NCBI RefSeq assembly: GCF_031846645.1
Contig: NZ_JAVRHN010000004.1
Coordinates: forward strand, 186,001 to 250,000
Origin: Autumnicola psychrophila
GTDB taxonomy: Bacteria > Bacteroidota > Bacteroidia > Flavobacteriales > Flavobacteriaceae
Length of the DNA: 64,000 nt
Reading direction: 5' to 3'
Below the pieces are notes generated by a model. That model was given only the letters and a program-made list of their open reading frames with translations. It was not told the origin of the DNA and made no database searches. The position numbers and the translations under genes are program-made. Shown piece after piece: positions 45,048 to 53,201 of the stretch (positions are counted from its first letter, which is position 1; the number at the start of each line of letters is the position of its first letter).

Positions 45048-45148
45048 GTTTCTTTTCTTCCTTTGTCAATATTAATTTTTGATTTAGTGCAGGAAAAAAA
45101 TAACTAAGATAAAATTTACCGGATTTCCGGAAATGTAAATATTTATAG

Positions 45149-46543
45149 ATGTACCAGCTAACTACGACCCATACAAAACTACTTGCCGATACAATCACAC
45201 CTGTGAGTGTATATTTAAAGGTGCGGGATAAATATCCAAACAGCCTGCTCCTGGAAAGTAGCGATTACCATGCCAGCGACAACAGCTTTTCGTATATCTG
45301 CTGTAATCCAATAGCTTCTATTAAGATTCAAAATGAGAAAATTTTTGAAAGTTTTCCAGATGGCACCCAAAAAACGACAAATATCGATCAGGACATAAAT
45401 GTCCCGCAAAAAATTCAGCAGTTTTCGCAGCAGTTTAAAGCTGAAAATTCAGGATTTAAATTTATTAATAATGGACTTTTTGGTTACATCGCCTATGACG
45501 GAGTAAGATATTTTGAAGACCTGGAAATCACTAAAAAGAAAGGAGATCTTGGATTGCCGGATATGTATTATGCCGTGTACCAGAATATAATTGCCATTAA
45601 CCACTTCAATAACGAAGCTTATATTTTTGACCATACCTATAATACGGAAAGTAAAATTGAAGAAATAAAGCAGCTTATTAAAGTTCGTAATTTTGCTACC
45701 TATAATTTTACGCGTCAGCAGGAGCCTGTCTCTAATTTAACCGACGAAGAGTTTATAGAAAATGTGAAGTTGGGCAAAAAGCACTGTTATCGTGGAGATG
45801 TTTTTCAGATTGTGCTTTCCCGCCGCTTTTCCCAAGCTTTTAAGGGAGACGAGTTCAATGTTTACAGAGCACTGCGCAGTGTGAATCCTTCTCCATATTT
45901 GTTTTATTTTGATTATGGTGATTTTAAAATCTTCGGAAGTTCTCCCGAAGCGCAGCTTGTGGTAAAAGATGGCCAGGCAGAAATTCACCCGATTGCCGGA
46001 ACATTTAAACGCACCGGAAATGATGAACAGGACGCCGAACTCGCCAAAAAACTTGCTGCAGACGAAAAAGAAAATGCAGAGCATGTGATGCTCGTGGACC
46101 TTGCAAGGAATGATCTTAGTAGGCATGGTAGCAATGTTAAGGTGGAAAATTATCGCCAAATTCAGTTTTTTTCTCACGTCATCCACCTGGTGAGCAAAGT
46201 CACTGGTACCAAACATAAAAACACCCCAACAATGCAGGTTGTGGCAGATACTTTTCCCGCCGGCACCCTTAGTGGCGCTCCCAAACACAGCGCGATGAAG
46301 CTTATCGAGAAGTACGAAAATGTAAATCGTGATGCCTATGGCGGCGCAATTGGATTTATGGATTTCGACGGCAATTTTAACCACGCCATTATCATTCGCT
46401 CCTTTGTGAGCAAAAATCATCAGTTACATTACCAGGCAGGAGCCGGGGTGGTTTCAGAGTCTGTAGAAGAGAACGAATTACAGGAAGTTTATAATAAATT
46501 AGGAGCATTAACCAAAGCATTGGAAATTGCAGAAGATATTTAA
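45149..46543 (+). CDS. trpE: Anthranilate synthase component I
   Basis: The protein has 464 residues. The N-terminal regulatory part holds the tryptophan-binding LLLES motif (residues 33-37). The chorismate-binding domain has KKHCYRGDVFQIVLSRRFSQ, PSPYLFYFDYGDFKIFGSSP, IHPIAGTFKRTG, EHVMLVDLARND, FPAGTLSGAPK and the C-terminal AGAGVVSESVEENE. It makes anthranilate from chorismate with ammonia delivered by TrpG in the cytoplasm. It is the first structural gene, under attenuator control. A structured repeat element fills the gap to trpG. Confidence 0.97.
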   Translation: MYQLTTTHTKLLADTITPVSVYLKVRDKYPNSLLLESSDYHASDNSFSYICCNPIASIKIQNEKIFESFPDGTQKTTNIDQDINVPQKIQQFSQQFKAENSGFKFINNGLFGYIAYDGVRYFEDLEITKKKGDLGLPDMYYAVYQNIIAINHFNNEAYIFDHTYNTESKIEEIKQLIKVRNFATYNFTRQQEPVSNLTDEEFIENVKLGKKHCYRGDVFQIVLSRRFSQAFKGDEFNVYRALRSVNPSPYLFYFDYGDFKIFGSSPEAQLVVKDGQAEIHPIAGTFKRTGNDEQDAELAKKLAADEKENAEHVMLVDLARNDLSRHGSNVKVENYRQIQFFSHVIHLVSKVTGTKHKNTPTMQVVADTFPAGTLSGAPKHSAMKLIEKYENVNRDAYGGAIGFMDFDGNFNHAIIIRSFVSKNHQLHYQAGAGVVSESVEENELQEVYNKLGALTKALEIAEDI

Positions 46544-46548
46544 TTTAG

Positions 46549-46636
46549 GCGTTACCCTGCGGGTCGGGCTTTCGGCAGTCGCTTTTTTAAAGGAAAAACT
46601 TTAAAAAGAGCTTCACAAAGCCTCAATCCCTAACGC
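46549..46636. repeat. Structured intergenic repeat-like element between trpE and trpG
   Basis: The 88-bp stretch starts GCGTTACCCTGCGGGTCGGG and ends CCCTAACGC, so its ends are the inverted repeat GCGTTA/TAACGC. Inside is a hairpin with arms gcttttttaaag (46581-46592) and ctttaaaaagagc (46599-46611, one bulge). Its GC-rich start is unlike the surroundings. The pattern recalls intergenic repeats I know from other Flavobacteriaceae genomes, but copy number cannot be checked here. It does not appear to be a strong terminator within the operon. Confidence 0.55.
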
Positions 46637-46651
46637 AAAAGCATCAAAAGA

Positions 46652-47266
46652 ATGAAAAAGATATTAGTCATAGACAATTACGATTCTTTCGTTTTCAATT
46701 TAGTTCATTATTTAGAAGATCTGGATTGTGAAGTAACTGTAAGAAGAAACGATCAATTAGAACTGGAAGACGTGGAAGAGTTTGACAAAATCCTGCTCTC
46801 ACCCGGCCCCGGAATTCCTTCAGAAGCAGGCCTTCTAAAGCCAATTATCGAAAAGTACGGAGCTACCAAAAGTATTTTCGGCGTTTGTCTCGGCCAACAG
46901 GCAATAGGCGAAGTATTCGGTGGAAAATTGGGAAATCTGGATTCGGTTTACCACGGAGTTGCCACTAATATCAACCTTTGTGTAAAAGATGAACCTTTAT
47001 TTAAAGACTTGCCCGATGGGTTTATGGTGGGACGCTATCACTCTTGGGTAGTACTAAAAGAATTACCCGATGTTCTTGAAGCAACTTCTTACGACGAAAA
47101 CGGACAGATCATGTCCCTTCGCCACAGAGAATTTGATATTAGAGGAGTTCAGTTTCATCCGGAATCTGTCCTGACTCCTGAAGGGAAAAGAATTATTAAA
47201 AACTGGGTAGAAAGTCCCTCCTTCAACCTTACCAAAGGGAAGAAAGTAGCAGACACAAATGCATAA
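46652..47266 (+). CDS. trpG: Anthranilate synthase component II (glutamine amidotransferase)
   Basis: The 204-residue class I amidotransferase has the nucleophile C79 in FGVCLGQQAIGE and the catalytic His-Glu in VQFHPESVLTPEG. SPGPGIPSEAG forms the oxyanion region. It releases ammonia from glutamine for TrpE. It is a stand-alone protein here, not fused to TrpD or TrpE. The gene is 108 bp after trpE, the gap being filled by the repeat-like element, and 57 bp before trpD. Confidence 0.96.
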   Translation: MKKILVIDNYDSFVFNLVHYLEDLDCEVTVRRNDQLELEDVEEFDKILLSPGPGIPSEAGLLKPIIEKYGATKSIFGVCLGQQAIGEVFGGKLGNLDSVYHGVATNINLCVKDEPLFKDLPDGFMVGRYHSWVVLKELPDVLEATSYDENGQIMSLRHREFDIRGVQFHPESVLTPEGKRIIKNWVESPSFNLTKGKKVADTNA

Positions 47267-47323
47267 GTTTAACCTTAAAATTGCCTCGACATTTTTCTCA
47301 TTTTTGGGAGACAGAGGAGAATT

Positions 47324-48316
47324 ATGAAAGAACTACTCAATAGACTTATCAACCACGAAACGATTTCCAAGGAAGAGGCGAAGCATGTTATTTTCAACAT
47401 TTCAGATGGGGAATATAACAGCAATCAGATCGCGGCTTTTCTCACTGTTTATATGATGCGGAGCATCACGATAGAGGAATTGGAAGGTTTCCGTGATGCG
47501 CTACTGGAACTTTGCATTGCTATAGATTTAAACGACTACAATCCTGTAGATCTTTGTGGAACCGGTGGAGACGGGAAAAACACTTTTAATATTTCCACAA
47601 CGGCATCTTTTGTTACGGCAGGAGCAGGCGTGAACGTAGCCAAACATGGAAATTACGGGGTGTCCTCAGTAAGCGGAAGTTCCAACGTGATGGAGCACCT
47701 GGGAATAAAATTCAGTAATGATCCTGACTTTCTCGAGCGGTGTATAGATAAAGCCGGAATATGTATTTTACATGCTCCCCTTTTTCATCCTGCGATGAAA
47801 AACGTAGCTCCAATCAGAAAATCTTTGGCGGTAAAAACCTTCTTCAACATGCTGGGACCAATGGTAAATCCTGCTTTTCCACAGAATCAGCTTGTGGGCG
47901 TTTTTGACCTGGAACTGGCAAGAATGTATGGATATCTTTATCAAAACACTGATAAAAATTTTACTATTCTGCATGCTCTTGATGGTTACGACGAAATTTC
48001 GCTTACTGGAAAAACAAAAATTATCTCCAATCATTCTGAAGCTATGGTGGGACCTGAAGATTTTGGTATTCCGACTTTAGATCCATCAGAAATTGCCGGC
48101 GGAGGTTCCGTTGAAAGTTCTGCAGAAATTTTTATGGATATCCTGAAGGGAAAAGGAACCGAGGCTCAAAGCAACGTGGTTTGTGCAAACGCGGGAATGG
48201 CCATTGCAACTACCCAAAACGTTTCACCACAGGAAGGATTTGCAAAAGCTAAAGAATCCCTGAATTCCGGATACGGACTCCAGGCTTTAAAGAAGTTACA
48301 GGAAATAAGTCGATAA
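47324..48316 (+). CDS. trpD: Anthranilate phosphoribosyltransferase
   Basis: The protein has 330 residues. Family motifs are LCGTGGDGKNTFNIST (PRPP-binding glycine loop), VAKHGNYGVSSVSGSSNVME, FHPAMKNVAPIRKSLAVKTF and LGPMVNPAFP. It joins anthranilate and PRPP to phosphoribosyl-anthranilate. It follows trpG by 57 bp and precedes trpC by 44 bp. Confidence 0.96.
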   Translation: MKELLNRLINHETISKEEAKHVIFNISDGEYNSNQIAAFLTVYMMRSITIEELEGFRDALLELCIAIDLNDYNPVDLCGTGGDGKNTFNISTTASFVTAGAGVNVAKHGNYGVSSVSGSSNVMEHLGIKFSNDPDFLERCIDKAGICILHAPLFHPAMKNVAPIRKSLAVKTFFNMLGPMVNPAFPQNQLVGVFDLELARMYGYLYQNTDKNFTILHALDGYDEISLTGKTKIISNHSEAMVGPEDFGIPTLDPSEIAGGGSVESSAEIFMDILKGKGTEAQSNVVCANAGMAIATTQNVSPQEGFAKAKESLNSGYGLQALKKLQEISR

Positions 48317-48360
48317 TTGTCACTTTAGAGGCACGACCTGGAATTAACAGCATATAAAAA

Positions 48361-49146
48361 ATGAATATTTTAGATAAAATAATAGGCGACAAACGCAAAG
48401 AAGTTGCATTAAAGAAAACTATAGTACCTGTTTCACAGTTAGAGAACACTGCGCTTTTTGAGCGGGAAACAATCTCTCTCGCCGAAGCGTTGCGAACGAG
48501 TAAAAGCGGAATTATTGCAGAACACAAGCGAAGATCTCCTTCAAAATCTGTTATAAATCAGGATTTGAACGTTCAGGATGTAGCTACGGGATATGAGAAT
48601 GCCGGAGTTTCAGGAATGTCTGTTCTTACCGATGGAAAATACTTTGGTGGCTCGCTGGAAGATTTGCTTTTTGCAAGAGCAAGTGTCAAAATGCCAATTC
48701 TGAGAAAAGAATTCATTATTGATGAATATCAGTTACTGGAAGCAAAAGCTTATGGTGCCGATGTGATTCTACTAATTGCTGCCGTTTTGGAGAAGGCTCA
48801 AATAAAGCAATTATCGGAGTTTGCAAAGAATTTAAAGCTGGATGTCCTACTCGAAGTTCACAATGAAGAAGAACTTCAGAAATCTATTATGCCAAGTATA
48901 GATATGCTGGGAGTAAATAATAGAAATTTAAAGACTTTTGAAGTAAGTACCGACATAAGTAAAGAGCTTTCAGAAAAAATTCCTGAGGATTTCGTTAAAG
49001 TTTCTGAAAGCGGAATAAGTTCTGTAGAAGCTATTAAAGATTTGAAGAATTATGGCTACCAGGGCTTTTTAATCGGTGAAAACTTTATGAAAACCGATAA
49101 TCCCGGAAAAAGTGCAACAGAATTTATAAAAGATCTGACCAAGTAA
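48361..49146 (+). CDS. trpC: Indole-3-glycerol-phosphate synthase
   Basis: The protein has 261 residues and is a TIM barrel. AEHKRRSPSKS contains the catalytic Lys (K56). SVLTDGKYFGGSLEDL, LRKEFIIDEYQLLEAKAYGA, LLEVHNEEEL, LGVNNRNLKTFEVST and VSESGISS follow in order. It closes the indole ring. It is monofunctional; the TrpF activity is on the next gene, 24 bp downstream. Confidence 0.96.
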   Translation: MNILDKIIGDKRKEVALKKTIVPVSQLENTALFERETISLAEALRTSKSGIIAEHKRRSPSKSVINQDLNVQDVATGYENAGVSGMSVLTDGKYFGGSLEDLLFARASVKMPILRKEFIIDEYQLLEAKAYGADVILLIAAVLEKAQIKQLSEFAKNLKLDVLLEVHNEEELQKSIMPSIDMLGVNNRNLKTFEVSTDISKELSEKIPEDFVKVSESGISSVEAIKDLKNYGYQGFLIGENFMKTDNPGKSATEFIKDLTK

Positions 49147-49170
49147 TATCTGAAAAGCGAACCTCAAAAA

Positions 49171-49827
49171 TTGGCAAATATCAGGCTTAAAATATGTGGA
49201 ATGAAGCAACCGGAAAACGTTCGGGAAATTGCGATGCTTCAGCCGGATTATATGGGACTTATATTTTATGAAAAGTCACCCCGATTTGTCGCTTCAGAAG
49301 TGCCGGAAATTTCTTCAACAATTAAGAAAACTGGCGTTTTTGTAGATGCAGCGCTGGATTTTATTCTGAAGAAAGTACAGGAGTATAAATTAAAAGCCAT
49401 TCAGCTTCACGGGCAGGAAACCGCGGAATTTTGCAGGAAACTTCGGGACAACCTAAAAGACGATAATGTTGAAATAATCAAGGTCTTTTCAGTAAAAGAA
49501 GAATTTGACTTCAGCAAATTAAAGGAATATGAAGAGGTTGTGAATTTCTTCCTTTTCGATACCAAAGGAAAAAATAAAGGCGGAAATGGGGTAACCTTTG
49601 ATTGGGAAGTTCTTAAAAATTACCCCTCCTCTACTCCATTCTTCCTTAGCGGCGGAATTGGCCTTGAAGAAATAGAAGAGATTAACGAGCTGATGACGTG
49701 GTTTCAGAAAAATGGAAAGGAAAATCTGCTTTATGCAGTTGATGTAAACAGCAGGTTTGAAGATGAACCGGGACTAAAAAATGTCGAAAAAATGCAACTT
49801 TTTAAAGATCGCTTCTCGATTAAATAA
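49171..49827 (+). CDS. trpF: Phosphoribosylanthranilate isomerase
   Basis: The protein has 218 residues with KICGMKQPENV (catalytic Cys, residue 9), YMGLIFYEKSPRFV, GVFVDAAL, IQLHGQE, FDTKGKNKGGNGVTFDW and FLSGGIGLEEIEE. It carries out the Amadori isomerisation between the TrpD and TrpC steps. The start is a TTG at 49171. No ATG lies before the conserved KICGM segment, and the nearest stop upstream is close, so TTG is the best start. The rare start may lower its translation. Confidence 0.94.
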   Translation: MANIRLKICGMKQPENVREIAMLQPDYMGLIFYEKSPRFVASEVPEISSTIKKTGVFVDAALDFILKKVQEYKLKAIQLHGQETAEFCRKLRDNLKDDNVEIIKVFSVKEEFDFSKLKEYEEVVNFFLFDTKGKNKGGNGVTFDWEVLKNYPSSTPFFLSGGIGLEEIEEINELMTWFQKNGKENLLYAVDVNSRFEDEPGLKNVEKMQLFKDRFSIK

Positions 49828-49880
49828 CAAAATATAACCCAAAAAGTCTTTTAGACTTTGCAGGAGAAATAGAAAATAAA

Positions 49881-51062
49881 ATGACTTACCAGGCAAACGA
49901 AAAAGGATATTACGGCGAATTTGGAGGCGCTTTTATTCCGGAAATGCTTTATCCAAACGTTGAAGAACTGCGCTCGCAGTATCTTGACATTATGAAAGAG
50001 GAATCCTTTCAGAAAGAATTTAAGGATCTACTCCGGGATTATGTGGGGCGCCCTACTCCACTCTACTATGCGGAACGTTTCAGCAAAAAATACAATGCGA
50101 AAATTTACCTGAAAAGGGAAGATCTTTGTCATACCGGAGCTCATAAAGTAAATAATACTGTGGGCCAGATTCTTATGGCAAAACGCCTTGGCAAAAACAG
50201 GATAATTGCAGAAACCGGCGCCGGCCAGCATGGAGTTGCAACGGCTACCGTTTGCGCTTTAATGGGAATTGAATGTATTGTTTATATGGGAGAAATAGAC
50301 ATTGAGCGACAGGCTCCCAATGTTGCCCGTATGAAGATGCTGGGTGCGAAAGTAGTTCCTGCAAAATCAGGAAGCCGCACCCTTAAGGACGCCACTAATG
50401 AAGCGATTAGGGATTGGATCAACAATCCGGTTGATACTCATTACATAATAGGATCTGTTGTTGGACCGCATCCTTATCCAGATATGGTCGCGAGGTTTCA
50501 GGCAGTTATTTCTGAAGAAATAAAAATTCAGCTCAAAGAGAAAGAAGGCCGCGAAAATCCCGATTATGTCGTGGCTTGTGTTGGTGGTGGAAGTAATGCT
50601 GCCGGGGCTTATTTTCATTATATTGATAATCCTGAAGTTGGCATTATCGCTGTTGAAGCTGCCGGAAAAGGAATCCAGAGTGGTGAAAGTGCCGCGACCT
50701 CAGCACTGGGAAAAGAAGGAATCATCCACGGAAGTAAAACTTTGCTGATGCAAACTGAAGATGGACAGATTACAGAACCGTATTCAATTTCTGCCGGGCT
50801 GGATTATCCGGGAGTGGGACCTATGCACGCAAATTTATTCAGAAGTGGCCGCGGGGAATTTATTTCGGTTACCGATGAGGATGCCATGAAAGCCGGTTTA
50901 CATCTTGCCAAACTCGAAGGAATTATTCCTGCTATCGAAACCTCCCATGCGCTCGCAATTTTTGAAGACCGGAAGTTTAAAAAGGACGACATTGTAGTGG
51001 TAAACCTTTCGGGACGCGGTGATAAAGATCTTAATACTTATATCGAATATTTTAATTTATAA
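49881..51062 (+). CDS. trpB: Tryptophan synthase beta subunit
   Basis: The protein has 393 residues and is PLP-dependent. K89 in HTGAHKVNNTVGQ binds PLP. GRPTPLYYAERFS, ETGAGQHGVATATV, CVGGGSNAAG (phosphate cup) and LSGRGDKDLNTY near the end are canonical. It condenses indole, received through the tunnel from TrpA, with serine. It is of the TrpB1 type, as expected next to trpA. A short hairpin (aaagtct/agacttt, 49843-49859) lies in the gap after trpF. Confidence 0.97.
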   Translation: MTYQANEKGYYGEFGGAFIPEMLYPNVEELRSQYLDIMKEESFQKEFKDLLRDYVGRPTPLYYAERFSKKYNAKIYLKREDLCHTGAHKVNNTVGQILMAKRLGKNRIIAETGAGQHGVATATVCALMGIECIVYMGEIDIERQAPNVARMKMLGAKVVPAKSGSRTLKDATNEAIRDWINNPVDTHYIIGSVVGPHPYPDMVARFQAVISEEIKIQLKEKEGRENPDYVVACVGGGSNAAGAYFHYIDNPEVGIIAVEAAGKGIQSGESAATSALGKEGIIHGSKTLLMQTEDGQITEPYSISAGLDYPGVGPMHANLFRSGRGEFISVTDEDAMKAGLHLAKLEGIIPAIETSHALAIFEDRKFKKDDIVVVNLSGRGDKDLNTYIEYFNL

Positions 51063-51112
51063 CATTTGACCTCACAGGTTTTAAAAACCAGCGGGTCTGG
51101 CCAACCATTATT

Positions 51113-51874
51113 ATGAATAGAATTACTCAAAAACTGCAGGAAGACAAAAAACTGCTTTCCATATATTTTACCGCCGGCTATCCTGAACCTGAGGACACGG
51201 TACAAATTATTCAGGATTTAGAAAAAAGCGGAATCGACTTTATAGAAATCGGACTTCCTTTTAGCGACCCTTTAGCCGATGGCCCAACAATTCAGGAAAG
51301 TTCTACCAAAGCTCTAAAAGCTGGAATGACTACTAACCGACTTTTTCAGCAATTAGAAGAAATCAGAAATTCTGTTGAAATTCCGCTGATTATCATGGGA
51401 TATTTTAATCCCATACTTCAGTTTGGCGTGGAAAGATTCTGTCAAAAATGTGAAGAATCAGGTATCGACGGACTGATTATCCCCGATCTTCCGGTAGATG
51501 TTTATAATGAAGAGTATAGAGCAATATTTGAAGCTCACGGACTTCAGAATATTTTTCTTATCACTCCGCAGACTTCCGAGGAAAGGATCAGGTTTATAGA
51601 TTCTGTTTCCGACGGCTTCATATATATGGTGAGTACAGCGAGTGTTACGGGTTCTACCAAAGGATTTAGCGAGGAAACTAAAGATTATTTTAAGAGAATT
51701 GATAGTATGAATCTTAAGAATCCGCAGATTGTAGGCTTCGGAATTGGAGATCATGAAACTTTTGAGCAGGCCACACATTATGCGAAAGGAGCAATTATTG
51801 GCAGCGCTTTTATAAAGCATCTCAACCAGCACGGGATTGGAAAAACTGCGGAATTTGTTAAAAGTATTCGCTAA
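51113..51874 (+). CDS. trpA: Tryptophan synthase alpha subunit
   Basis: The protein has 253 residues and is a TIM barrel. The catalytic Glu and Asp are E45 and D56 in IEIGLPFSDPLADGP. GLIIPDLPVDVYNEE, FLITPQTSEERI, YMVSTASVTGS and GFGIGDHET match the family. It cleaves indole-3-glycerol phosphate to indole for TrpB. It is the last gene of the operon. The 50-bp gap after trpB has an imperfect hairpin (51068-51097). Confidence 0.97.
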   Translation: MNRITQKLQEDKKLLSIYFTAGYPEPEDTVQIIQDLEKSGIDFIEIGLPFSDPLADGPTIQESSTKALKAGMTTNRLFQQLEEIRNSVEIPLIIMGYFNPILQFGVERFCQKCEESGIDGLIIPDLPVDVYNEEYRAIFEAHGLQNIFLITPQTSEERIRFIDSVSDGFIYMVSTASVTGSTKGFSEETKDYFKRIDSMNLKNPQIVGFGIGDHETFEQATHYAKGAIIGSAFIKHLNQHGIGKTAEFVKSIR

Positions 51875-51958
51875 GCTTTAACCAAAGTCTAACATGGTTT
51901 TAATACAGTTTTAGTCAGTCTTTACGTATCTTAATTAAGAATTATAAAAAGGAAAATT

Positions 51959-52111
51959 ATGGGACGTATAGATGAAAGTAGAAATAAGAGGAAAGAACAG
52001 AGACGGAGCGATAATGATCCTCTAAGTGGTGAAATTGGAAACCGCGATACCGAAACCAATGACTTTGATATTGATGACAAAACCATCAAAGACCAGCAAA
52101 ATAAGAAGTAA
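51959..52111 (+). CDS. Small charged protein upstream of bS31
   Basis: The protein has 50 residues: basic N-terminal half (MGRIDESRNKRKEQRRSDND) and acidic C-terminal half (DFDIDDKTIKDQQNKK). It looks intrinsically disordered and matches no family I know. Its TAA stop overlaps the ATG of the bS31 gene (TAATG), so translation is probably coupled. AAAAAGG lies upstream of its start. Gene status is supported by this overlap and clean start, not by homology. Confidence 0.6.
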   Translation: MGRIDESRNKRKEQRRSDNDPLSGEIGNRDTETNDFDIDDKTIKDQQNKK

Positions 52112-52248
52112 TGGGTAGAGGTGATAAAAAGACCAAACGCGGAAAAATTGCTATCGGTACACATGGAAAGTTAAGACCTAAACGTAAAAAGTTTAAGGTA
52201 AAACCAACCACCATGGCCGACACACAAAAGAAGAATTTGGAGCAGTAG
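52111..52248 (+). CDS. 30S ribosomal protein bS31 (Thx family)
   Basis: The protein has 45 residues and is highly basic. GRGDKKTKRGKIAIGTHGKL followed by RPKRKKFK is the characteristic Thx pattern in Bacteroidota. Thx sits in the head of the small ribosomal subunit and stabilises it. The C-terminal tail (PTTMADTQKKNLEQ) is polar and less conserved in style. It overlaps the 50-residue gene by one base, and its stop lies 2 bp from the end of the convergent UDG-like gene. Confidence 0.85.
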   Translation: MGRGDKKTKRGKIAIGTHGKLRPKRKKFKVKPTTMADTQKKNLEQ

Positions 52249-52250
52249 TT

Positions 52251-52856
52251 TTAGAAATGCTCCTTGTATTGGAGAACCCTGAAATCAATTGTATTGAATT
52301 CAGGGTTTTTCTTTTTTAGATGTTTATATAATTCCATACTACCAATTGCTCGATTGGCAGATCCAGAAGGTGCGGTTAAAGAAACTGTTTTGATCAGCCT
52401 GCCGTCAAGCACAAACTGATGAATTTTAGGAACATCATTGGAAATTACTTTCAGCCGTATGTCGCTTCCTATTTCTCTTAAATGCCTGCGGAAAAAATAT
52501 TCCGGTCCGTTTTTGCTGTTTCCGCCGGTAAACAACAGCGTATCAATTTTTGGATGATCCCCAAGAATCTGGATCATATTCCTGAGCTCTATCTGTTCCA
52601 TTCCAAGATCTGAAGCATCAATTTTTTCCCTCCGGCTGCTTTCCACCATATCACAAATCCCAATACCGCGGCTTTTTAACCATTGCTTCCGATGCTCCAC
52701 AGCTTCTTCAGTAGTTTCAAAACGAAGGCCAATGTCAAAGATTTTATCCAGCACCCGCCAAAGCAGTCCGTCCCGACTTCCGTAGCAAAAATCTACGTCA
52801 CCTTCCTTTAATTGCCGTTTAGTAAATCGCGGTGGTGGCAATGTCCCAACGATCAA
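52251..52856 (-). CDS. Uracil-DNA-glycosylase-like protein, start uncertain
   Basis: The protein has 201 residues from a TTG at 52856. VGTLPPPRFTKRQ, VDFCYGSRDGLLWRVL, GIGICDMVESSRR and KTVSLTAPSGSANRAIG fit the UDG superfamily (motif GTxPP near the start, loop with SxSxxN late). The frame is open further upstream to 52919. That part reads HPYRPFIPENATKL just before VGTLPPP, which looks like genuine family sequence, yet no ATG or GTG exists there and a TAA follows. A heptanucleotide repeat starts at 52921. So either a non-standard ATT/TTG start is used or the start has been damaged. DNA repair is inferred. Confidence 0.7.
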   Translation of the reverse strand: MIVGTLPPPRFTKRQLKEGDVDFCYGSRDGLLWRVLDKIFDIGLRFETTEEAVEHRKQWLKSRGIGICDMVESSRREKIDASDLGMEQIELRNMIQILGDHPKIDTLLFTGGNSKNGPEYFFRRHLREIGSDIRLKVISNDVPKIHQFVLDGRLIKTVSLTAPSGSANRAIGSMELYKHLKKKNPEFNTIDFRVLQYKEHF

Positions 52857-52920
52857 CTTCGTGGCATTTTCAGGAATGAAAGGGCGATATGGATGCGTGT
52901 GGTGGAAAATGTCTTTTCTT

Positions 52921-52952
52921 TATTGTTTATTGTTTATTGTTTATTGTTTATT
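52921..52952. repeat. Heptanucleotide repeat (TATTGTT) x 4.6
   Basis: tattgtt is repeated four and a half times without error, immediately upstream of the open part of the UDG-like frame. Seven is not a multiple of three, so copy changes alter the spacing and frame relations upstream of that gene. Confidence 0.9.
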
Positions 52953-52969
52953 AATAAGATGCCGGCACT

Positions 52970-53185
52970 AAAAAGACAATTATCGACTAATAAATTATTT
53001 TTAGAATTTTTGCTCTTGCAGCGCAACAGTATTTTTTCTTGTTTCTGCTTTTGTTGTCTGATGTTAAGAAAAGGTGGTAGGCTCAAAATGGCAATTATCG
53101 ACTTAATCGTTCAAAAGAATCTTTGTTCTTGCAGCGAAGCGGTCTTTTTTCCTGTTTCTGTTCGATATCAATCTTTTCAAGAATC
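52970..53185. repeat. Imperfect direct repeat of about 100 bp between the UDG-like gene and yaaA
   Basis: Copy 1 (from 52970, aaaaagacaattatcgac) and copy 2 (from 53084, caaaatggcaattatcgac) share the core CAATTATCGACT and later matching blocks: 'tcttgcagcg' and 'cttgtttctg' or 'cctgtttctg'. The same core recurs at 57919 and 57988. No gene is supported in this 345-bp gap (52857-53201). Confidence 0.6.
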
Positions 53186-53201
53186 TACAATTGTTTATAG
53201 T

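Noticed and set aside
45737..46420. Long minus-strand open frame inside trpE
   Set aside because: It is antisense to a fully conserved trpE and its protein shows no family features; a shadow of trpE codon use.
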